From Oligoflexia bacterium (GTDB lineage Bacteria > Bdellovibrionota > JAFGOL01): DNA of 7,175 nt. Both the position numbers and the translations under genes were made by a program. This document shows positions 1 to 5,013 of this stretch, piece by piece. The DNA lies in the NCBI GenBank assembly GCA_016926495.1, contig JAFGOL010000011.1:1-7175 (forward strand), given 5' to 3'. Position 1 is the first letter of the stretch, and each line of letters starts with the position of its first letter. The notes under the pieces are model-generated. The model was not told the DNA's origin and ran no database searches. It saw nothing but the letters and a program-made list of their open reading frames with translations.

Positions 1-566
1 GCGCTCGTCAGGATATCCTCTTCAACGGATATTCTTTGTTCTATTTTATAAATCCTGTCAATTTCATCAGGCTTCATCCCTTCGGCAATCAATTTGAGCT
101 TTTTGGGCCTGCCAAGGGAATGGCCCGTGAATATAAAGGGAACAGAGTAAAAACTGGCAAGTTGTTTCCCCACGTAACCGGCATCCGCGTAATGACCGTG
201 AATAATATCAGGCGTAAGCCCCGACTTCTTGGTAAACTTGATGGTACCGTCAATAAACTGGTCAAGGTGAGGCCACAGCAGTTCCTTTCTTATATATTTA
301 GGTCTGCCGCACGGTATTCTTACTATTCTGAATTTTTCAGACACGCTGCTTACCGGTTTCGAGTAATCTTCTGAAACCGTTTTATCGGTAATCAGCCTTG
401 TAAAAAGATCAACCCTGAGAACATCGTCATGCCTGCTGAGCTCTTCCGCGAAATCCAGGACGTATTTTATCTGCCCGCCCGTATCCGCGTCGCGTCCCAG
501 CTCCGGGTTATCATAACGTATCAGACCGTGAAGGCTGAACATTTGAATATAAAGCTTTTTATTCAT
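1..566 (-). CDS. sps: Sucrose-phosphate synthase, N-terminal part (runs off left edge)
   Basis: The reverse strand from the ATG at 566 reads open to the left edge for 188 codons, so only the N-terminal part of the enzyme is present. Visible hallmarks of plant/proteobacterial-type sucrose-phosphate synthase (a GT4 glycosyltransferase) are SLHGLIR at residues 11-17, GRDADTGGQ at 24-32, LWPHL near 97-101, HGHYADAG at 123-130 and FTGHSLGR at 146-153. The enzyme transfers glucose from UDP-glucose to fructose 6-phosphate, giving sucrose 6-phosphate in the cytoplasm. The donor-binding C-terminal half, and any fused HAD phosphatase, lie outside the window. The start is supported by an AGGTGAG Shine-Dalgarno four bases upstream. 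The gene begins 12 bases after the stop of the PfkB kinase, so the two are almost certainly co-transcribed. The motifs distinguish it from sucrose synthase and generic GT4 enzymes with high confidence. Confidence 0.93.
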   Translation of the reverse strand, partial: MNKKLYIQMFSLHGLIRYDNPELGRDADTGGQIKYVLDFAEELSRHDDVLRVDLFTRLITDKTVSEDYSKPVSSVSEKFRIVRIPCGRPKYIRKELLWPHLDQFIDGTIKFTKKSGLTPDIIHGHYADAGYVGKQLASFYSVPFIFTGHSLGRPKKLKLIAEGMKPDEIDRIYKIEQRISVEEDILTS

Positions 567-570
567 CCCG

Positions 571-577
571 CTCACCT
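571..577 (-). promoter_or_regulatory. Shine-Dalgarno site of sucrose-phosphate synthase
   Basis: AGGTGAG on the minus strand, four bases before the ATG at 566. It lies in the 12-base gap after the kinase stop codon and fixes the synthase start. The small gap allows re-initiation by ribosomes finishing the kinase. Confidence 0.7.
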
Positions 578-578
578 G

Positions 579-1454
579 TCATAAAAACCATCCTTTGTAT
601 TTATCGTAAAAAAACAAATCATCAGGTACCGCCCCGTTAATACCGCAAATATCCATGGCAAATTCAGACGCCCTGTCTGCCGTCAAAGCCGGTCCCCATC
701 CGTTTATTATTCCAAGTGCCAGGACCGAAGAATAGGCATCTCCGGCGCCCACCGTGTCAATTACGTCCGGAGAATCCGGGGAAGATTTTTCGTAAAAAAT
801 TCCGTTACAAAGCAGGACACTTCCTTCAGCTCCTTTTGTAACACAGACGCTTTCTATCGCAAATTTATCCGAAAGTCCTGACATTGAGGAACTCTCATCG
901 CCGTTTATATTAAAACTTTCGGCAAGGACTCTCAATTCCTCATCATTAATTTTGACGATATCCGCCAATAACAGGCTGTCTTTAACAATCCGCATGTCAA
1001 AATTATCCTTGCGCAGATTAACATCATAAAAACATTTCGCGCTTTTGTGCTGTTCCGCAAGCTCATGTATTGAATTACGGCTGATACTGCTTCGCTGCGC
1101 CAGGGTCCCTATATAAAGAAGCGATACTTCAGGCCCGATATTAATTTTATCATACTCTATATAGTCGTACGCTACATCCCTTGTAATGGTGTAATCGGGA
1201 ATCCCGTCCTTAAGGCTGACTATTACATTCCCGGTAGCTTTTTTATCATCGATTTGTATATTTTCAGAATTGAAGTTACGAAGAGCGAGGAAATCCAGTA
1301 TCACGCGCGCGTCGGGATCTTTTCCGATCCTGCTTATAAAAACAACGGGCTTCCCAAACGCGTTGATATGATACGCAAAATTAAAAGGAGCACCTCCGAT
1401 TTTTTTATATTCGCCATAAATATCAAGTAATATTTCTCCGCACACAACAAACAT
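579..1454 (-). CDS. PfkB/ribokinase-family sugar kinase, probable fructokinase
   Basis: ATP-dependent sugar kinase of the PfkB family, cytoplasmic, 291 residues from the chosen ATG. Visible motifs are the N-terminal CGEILLD, the sugar-binding GGAPFNFAYH (residues 20-29), DVNLR (144-148), TKGAEG (206-211) and the C-terminal signature DTVGAGD (233-239), whose last Asp is the catalytic base of the family. The GGAP-N-AYH form and the DVNLR element are typical of fructokinases. The downstream sucrose-phosphate synthase agrees, because this kinase would supply its fructose 6-phosphate acceptor; substrate specificity remains inferred. The open frame extends to a TTG at 1484, adding ten hydrophobic residues (NFIIIILVL-like). 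I prefer the ATG at 1454 because the family normally begins right at the first beta strand and because a TATAAT lies inside that extension. Neither start has a clear Shine-Dalgarno. No frameshift or missing motif was seen. Confidence 0.88.
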   Translation of the reverse strand: MFVVCGEILLDIYGEYKKIGGAPFNFAYHINAFGKPVVFISRIGKDPDARVILDFLALRNFNSENIQIDDKKATGNVIVSLKDGIPDYTITRDVAYDYIEYDKINIGPEVSLLYIGTLAQRSSISRNSIHELAEQHKSAKCFYDVNLRKDNFDMRIVKDSLLLADIVKINDEELRVLAESFNINGDESSSMSGLSDKFAIESVCVTKGAEGSVLLCNGIFYEKSSPDSPDVIDTVGAGDAYSSVLALGIINGWGPALTADRASEFAMDICGINGAVPDDLFFYDKYKGWFL

Positions 1455-1467
1455 AAGTACCAGTATT

Positions 1468-1473
1468 ATTATA
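1468..1473 (-). promoter_or_regulatory. Possible -10 box (TATAAT) for the kinase-synthase operon
   Basis: A perfect TATAAT on the minus strand, 13 bases upstream of the ATG at 1454. No good TTGACA-like -35 is seen 16-18 bases further upstream, where the sequence is TCTAGA-like, but an A/T tract lies there that could act as an UP-type element. If real, the leader would be only about seven bases, consistent with the lack of a Shine-Dalgarno, and the upstream TTG start would be excluded. In a stretch this AT-rich a chance match is quite possible. Confidence 0.35.
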
Positions 1474-1495
1474 ATAAAATTCAATATTTTTCTAG

Positions 1496-1511
1496 AAAAA
1501 AATTTTTTTTT
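1496..1511. other. A7T9 tract in the divergent intergenic region
   Basis: Seven A followed by nine T in the middle of the 97-base gap (1455-1551) between the divergent kinase and GalT-like genes. Such An-Tn tracts are rigid and intrinsically bent, and are common near promoters. There is no GC-rich stem before it on either strand, so it is not an intrinsic terminator. Apart from the tract and the weak promoter matches, nothing else was recognised in the gap. Confidence 0.5.
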
Positions 1512-1518
1512 GTTGCAT

Positions 1519-1524
1519 GATAAT
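1519..1524 (+). promoter_or_regulatory. Weak -10-like hexamer (GATAAT) ahead of the GalT-like gene
   Basis: GATAAT matches TATAAT at five of six positions and lies 27 bases before the plus-strand ATG at 1552, a plausible distance. No -35 consensus is visible; the expected place falls in the A7T9 tract. A GGTGA Shine-Dalgarno-like element at 1544-1548 sits three bases before the ATG. Confidence 0.25.
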
Positions 1525-1551
1525 AAATATTACGACGATAAGCGGTGATAA

Positions 1552-2637
1552 ATGAAAAACGAATCAGGGATTGAAAAAAGCATAGAAAACATGCCGATAG
1601 ACGATATATTCTCGGCGTTTATCAATGATAATGCCGTATCCGCCAACAAGCCGGAAAAGATAAGTCAGATGGATCCCAGGAACAATATAAGGGCGATTTC
1701 CGCCCCCATGCGTTCAAAACGGCCCCAAAACACCGGTGATTGCCCTATCTGCGACGGAAACACCACTTCCATACTCGACGTAACCGGGCTAAGCGAAGGA
1801 TGTACTTTCATAAACAAGAATTTGTTCCCGGCGCTTTATCCTTTTGATCATAAAAAAATAACCGAAGCTGTCATTCCGGGCACCGATATTTCATCCAGAC
1901 CCCTGACAGGATTACATTTCGTACAGTGGACATCTTCAATTCATGACAGGGACTGGCACAATATGATCCTTAACGACAGGTTAATTGTGTTGCTGCGGCT
2001 CGCCGCCCTTGAAAAAAAACTGCTTCTGGAGTCAAAAAAATTCATGCCCTCCACCGACGAATGGAGTTTCGGGAAAAACACTTACGGATTCATATCCGTT
2101 ATGAAAAACGTGGGAAGTGAAGCCGGAAGCTCGATATCTCACGGACATCAGCAAATACTTTTCAGCAATACTATTCCCAAAGCCATCATGAATGACTGGA
2201 ACTTCCTGCAACTCCATGGACGAACGTTCACCGAATACCTGATGCTGGAAACCGATCCCGGACTGGTTATCAGGGATTACGGTTCCGCGCTGCTGGTAGT
2301 GCCATACTTCATGCTCAGGCCGTTTCACATGATGCTTGTGCTGAAAAACACAAGCAAGCAATTTTTATACGAGCTTGATTTTGACGAAATCGAAGCATTA
2401 GCGGACGGAATGCACCATGCCTCATCGATCCTTATGAACGTAATGACCGGTATGAACAGAAATTTTTCATACAACGCACTGTTCCATAACGGTCCCGGAG
2501 CCGGAATATATATTGAATTCATGCCCTCTACCCAGAAAACCGGCGGATTCGAACACCTCGGCCTCTGGGTTTGCGACAATACTCCCGAAAACGCGGCATC
2601 GTCCGCAAGAGAGCTCATTGATAAGCCGCCTGTTTAG
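1552..2637 (+). CDS. GalT-like nucleotidyltransferase (HIT superfamily)
   Basis: 361-residue cytoplasmic protein related to galactose-1-phosphate uridylyltransferase. The order of elements follows GalT: a SAPMRSKRP block (50-58, like the SPHRAKRP of GalT), the zinc pair CPIC (C64, C67), NKNLFPAL (88-95), a third likely zinc ligand H131, and then GSEAGSSISHGHQQ ending at 201. There H197 matches the fourth zinc ligand, H199 the nucleophile that becomes nucleotidylated, and Q201 the transferase glutamine. The C-terminal half also aligns (YIEFMPS near 320-326, TGGFEHLGLW near 330-339), but the HxHIE iron-site histidines of GalT appear as G318 and Y320. It should move a nucleoside monophosphate between a sugar 1-phosphate and a sugar nucleotide or phosphate; the exact sugar and base are unknown. 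Divergence from the kinase-synthase pair suggests a role with UDP-glucose or glucose 1-phosphate. Its stop overlaps that of the convergent antiporter gene. Confidence 0.8.
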   Translation: MKNESGIEKSIENMPIDDIFSAFINDNAVSANKPEKISQMDPRNNIRAISAPMRSKRPQNTGDCPICDGNTTSILDVTGLSEGCTFINKNLFPALYPFDHKKITEAVIPGTDISSRPLTGLHFVQWTSSIHDRDWHNMILNDRLIVLLRLAALEKKLLLESKKFMPSTDEWSFGKNTYGFISVMKNVGSEAGSSISHGHQQILFSNTIPKAIMNDWNFLQLHGRTFTEYLMLETDPGLVIRDYGSALLVVPYFMLRPFHMMLVLKNTSKQFLYELDFDEIEALADGMHHASSILMNVMTGMNRNFSYNALFHNGPGAGIYIEFMPSTQKTGGFEHLGLWVCDNTPENAASSARELIDKPPV

Positions 2638-4568
2638 GTAAAGAACCTTACCATTACCTCGTCAAGGCTGCCCGGCGAACCTATAACTGTCACGATATCA
2701 CCGACCCTGAACCTGAAATTACCGCTTATATTTATTTTATGCTTCTGCCTTTCGACGGAAAGTATATGCACATCTACAGGGAGATTCATTTCCTTTAAAT
2801 TGACTTTTTCAAGGCTGGCGTTACCGAATTCAAATTCCATTACTTCCTGATTATGTTCCATGCCCAAAAGAAGCGAAGTGGCGGACGGCGATCTTACAAA
2901 ATGGTCAAGCAGGCTTATCATTGCGGTAGAGGGGCACACAATAGACGCCCCGAACTCGTTAAAATGCTCGTAATTAACCCTGTCCTCAAGCAGGACCACA
3001 AGTTTGGCCTTGCCGAAATGTTCATAAACCAATTCACAGATACTGTAATTCTGCTCGTCAGACATCATTGTTACAATAACATCAGCTTCATCAACACCCA
3101 GTTTTTTAAATATACTGACGGATATCGTCTTTAACTGGATTATTTCAAACTCCGGATCCATAAGTTTTCGTAAATCACTTTTTTCGTCGGTTACGATCCT
3201 TACCTGCCAGCCATGAGATCTGAGTTGCCTTGCCAGCGCGAGAGAGCGTCCGTCCCGTCCGAAAATAACCGTATTTTTCCCCGTAATATTATCATGCGCT
3301 TTGGCCCTGGTATGGGCCTCGCCTATGATGTTCAACACCCATTTATGCAAAACAGGCCCTATTATCTGGTTTATGACTATAACGGATATCATTAAAGTAG
3401 CAAAAGAACTTCCCCACCCCGGAAATTCAACGGCTACTTCCTTTGCCAATCCCAGGCCGACTCCGGCCTGCGTTACATATGCCATCCAGCTGTACTTATT
3501 AAAATCCATGGGATCCCCGGCCTTGATACCGCCCGCAAAGGAACCCACAAATATCGCCACAATTCTTACCGATACAAGAATGATACTGATCAGCCATAAC
3601 TCATTAAGTATATCCAGTTCAATGGACGCGCCTGTAAGGGTAAAAAACACTATGTATATGCCAGGACCGGTCCTGTGCATTATGTCCAGAAAATCCCTTC
3701 TGTAGCTGCTGAAATTTATTAGCAGAAAACTACCTATCATACAAACAAGAAGCGGCTCTACAAAAATATCAAAAGCCGGTAACGGATTGTGCTTTATAAC
3801 CGAGGAGCCCCAAAAAACGAGGTATCCGGACAGGAGCAGTAAAACCGACCTTAGCCACCTTGCAACCGGAAACCACATTATCGATCTCAGCAAAACCGAC
3901 AAAACAATTCCCGACAGTAACGATATAAATATGCTGAAAAATATTTCCAGGAATATCTTAAAATCCAGTGACAGGCCCGAGATCAGGAAATCGGCGACAG
4001 AACTGTTGATTGAAAAAATTATAATAACAACAATATCCATTATAACGGTAACGCTGAGCGTGGTCTGGGTGAAAGGCCCCCTTGCCCTCAGTTCCTTGAT
4101 CACGGCAATTGCCGACGAGGGAGACCTTGCCACAAGTATCGCCGCGGCGAGCAACGAAGCGGAAATTTTAACATTTGTTCCGGAATCCTTTAAAAACGGA
4201 ATATGATGCGATAACAGCAATACTCCCACAAAGCTTAAAATAAAAGCACTCGCGACCTGACCTATGGTTATAAATTTTATGCTCCTGAACCTTGCCCGCA
4301 ACTCTTTAAGATGAAGCTCGCTGCCCGCTGCAAAAGCTATAAATGCGAGAGAAAGCCAGTCTATAAAGTAAAGATTTTTTACCGCGTCGGCCGTAATGAT
4401 ATTCAGGATATAAGGTCCCGTAATAACACCGGCGAATATAAATCCCGTAATCAACGGGAGTTTTATCTTTTTAAAAAAAACGCCTATTTCCTTTGACGAG
4501 AGGCTGATAAGAAGAAAAATCAGCAAAACGTATACTACTTCGTAATTATCGAAAAATAGTCTTATCAA
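2634..4568 (-). CDS. CPA2-family cation/proton antiporter with RCK (TrkA-N/TrkA-C) domains
   Basis: 644-residue inner-membrane protein of KefB/KefC-like architecture. Residues 1-410 hold about 12-13 hydrophobic segments of a Na+/H+-exchanger-type transporter. The core motif VARSPSSAIAVIKE (146-159), followed by RGPFTQTTLSVTVIMDIVV (163-181), places the expected ion-binding acid at D178 in a Met-Asp pair. Residues 430-545 form a Rossmann RCK domain (VIFGRDGRSLA, with D461 at the end of the second strand), and 575-644 a TrkA-C domain with the typical RFRVGDIVTVIG. Such proteins exchange K+ or Na+ for protons under nucleotide or ligand control; the ion is not predictable here. The start is TTG, the base immediately after the TGA of the upstream gene. 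AAGGT seven bases upstream supports it, and no ATG occurs before residue 177. The first glycine of the RCK GxGxxG is Ile, so dinucleotide binding may be altered. Confidence 0.88.
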   Translation of the reverse strand: MIRLFFDNYEVVYVLLIFLLISLSSKEIGVFFKKIKLPLITGFIFAGVITGPYILNIITADAVKNLYFIDWLSLAFIAFAAGSELHLKELRARFRSIKFITIGQVASAFILSFVGVLLLSHHIPFLKDSGTNVKISASLLAAAILVARSPSSAIAVIKELRARGPFTQTTLSVTVIMDIVVIIIFSINSSVADFLISGLSLDFKIFLEIFFSIFISLLSGIVLSVLLRSIMWFPVARWLRSVLLLLSGYLVFWGSSVIKHNPLPAFDIFVEPLLVCMIGSFLLINFSSYRRDFLDIMHRTGPGIYIVFFTLTGASIELDILNELWLISIILVSVRIVAIFVGSFAGGIKAGDPMDFNKYSWMAYVTQAGVGLGLAKEVAVEFPGWGSSFATLMISVIVINQIIGPVLHKWVLNIIGEAHTRAKAHDNITGKNTVIFGRDGRSLALARQLRSHGWQVRIVTDEKSDLRKLMDPEFEIIQLKTISVSIFKKLGVDEADVIVTMMSDEQNYSICELVYEHFGKAKLVVLLEDRVNYEHFNEFGASIVCPSTAMISLLDHFVRSPSATSLLLGMEHNQEVMEFEFGNASLEKVNLKEMNLPVDVHILSVERQKHKINISGNFRFRVGDIVTVIGSPGSLDEVMVRFFT

Positions 4569-5000
4569 TCATTTTACCTTAATAACATCCGAACCGGTCT
4601 TTACCGGTTTAACAAGCTCAACCTTGTAATTTGGTTCAAGGCTTATTATATATTCGCATTGTTCCGCAATAGCGGTGAGCTTTTCCGGTCCCGGGCCGGA
4701 ACCGAGATTGGCCTGATATATTCTTTTTGACAGCCTTTTGAATTCCGTAAGGCCGTAAGGTTGCAGACACTTTTTAGCCGCATCCGGATTTTCCCCGTTT
4801 TTCAGAACGGCAATGTATTCACCCCTGGTGTACTGCCGCTTTTCGGGTACCTTTCGCGCCCGGGGCGGCGCAGTTGTAATTTTTTTGTTTTCAGTATTAA
4901 CACCGTCTTCAGTCTTTACAGTCTCCGTCTCACCGGCTGACGAACATGAATAACCGGTTAAAAAGCAAAATAACAAAACCGAAAAAACCTTTGTATTCAC
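4569..5000 (-). CDS. Exported protein with stand-alone subtilisin-propeptide-like domain (possible I9-type inhibitor)
   Basis: 143 residues from a GTG start. The first 18 residues are a short signal sequence (Lys4, then SVLLFCFLTG). Cys19 in TGYSC is a plausible but atypical lipobox, so it may be a lipoprotein. Residues 20-57 are a charged, low-complexity linker. Residues 60-130 follow the order of a subtilase propeptide: strand GEYIAVLKNG, helix DAAKKCLQPYG, strands around TEFKRLSKR and IYQANL, helix EKLTAIAEQCE, then IISLEPNYKVEL, like the DV..VEPNY ending of I9/fervidolysin prodomains. The protease gene directly upstream carries its own, clearly different propeptide with the same pattern (EILVKF to VQPDYIYRI). 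The likely job is inhibition, folding or immunity toward that protease in the envelope; this is inference from fold pattern and position. The GTG has GGGGTG five bases before it, 13 bases after the protease stop. It could be an unrelated ferredoxin-like alpha/beta domain. Confidence 0.62.
   Translation of the reverse strand: MNTKVFSVLLFCFLTGYSCSSAGETETVKTEDGVNTENKKITTAPPRARKVPEKRQYTRGEYIAVLKNGENPDAAKKCLQPYGLTEFKRLSKRIYQANLGSGPGPEKLTAIAEQCEYIISLEPNYKVELVKPVKTGSDVIKVK
4576..4580 (-). promoter_or_regulatory. Shine-Dalgarno that decides the antiporter TTG start
   Basis: AAGGT on the minus strand, seven bases before the TTG at 4568 and inside the last codons of the upstream small exported protein. 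The stop and start are adjacent (TGA-TTG), pointing to translational coupling. Confidence 0.6.
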
Positions 5001-5005
5001 TCAAG

Positions 5006-5011
5006 CACCCC
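5006..5011 (-). promoter_or_regulatory. Shine-Dalgarno that decides the GTG start of the propeptide-like protein
   Basis: GGGGTG on the minus strand, five bases before the GTG at 5000 and just after the TAG stop of the protease (5016-5014). There is no nearby in-frame ATG, so this supports the GTG. Confidence 0.55.
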
Positions 5012-5013
5012 GC

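Noticed and set aside
36..374. Plus-strand open frame of 112 codons at the left end
   Set aside because: It lies antisense to the sucrose-phosphate synthase segment, whose motifs are unmistakable; the plus-strand product shows no recognisable domain.
1455..1484. Ten-residue hydrophobic N-terminal extension of the sugar kinase from a TTG start
   Set aside because: PfkB proteins are cytoplasmic and normally start at the CGEILLD strand; the extension has no Shine-Dalgarno and contains the best -10 match for the gene.
1496..1511. T-run as an intrinsic terminator
   Set aside because: No GC-rich hairpin precedes it on either strand, and it lies at the 5' ends of both flanking genes.
2853..4496. 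Several plus-strand open frames across the antiporter gene
   Set aside because: They are antisense to a continuous, well-conserved CPA2-RCK protein, and their products have no family-like features.
4591..4610. Two close ACCGGT copies and the further AACCGGTT near 4952
   Set aside because: They fall inside coding sequence of the small exported protein (KPVKTG codons and the signal region), are not regularly spaced, and show no sign of a repeat element or operator.
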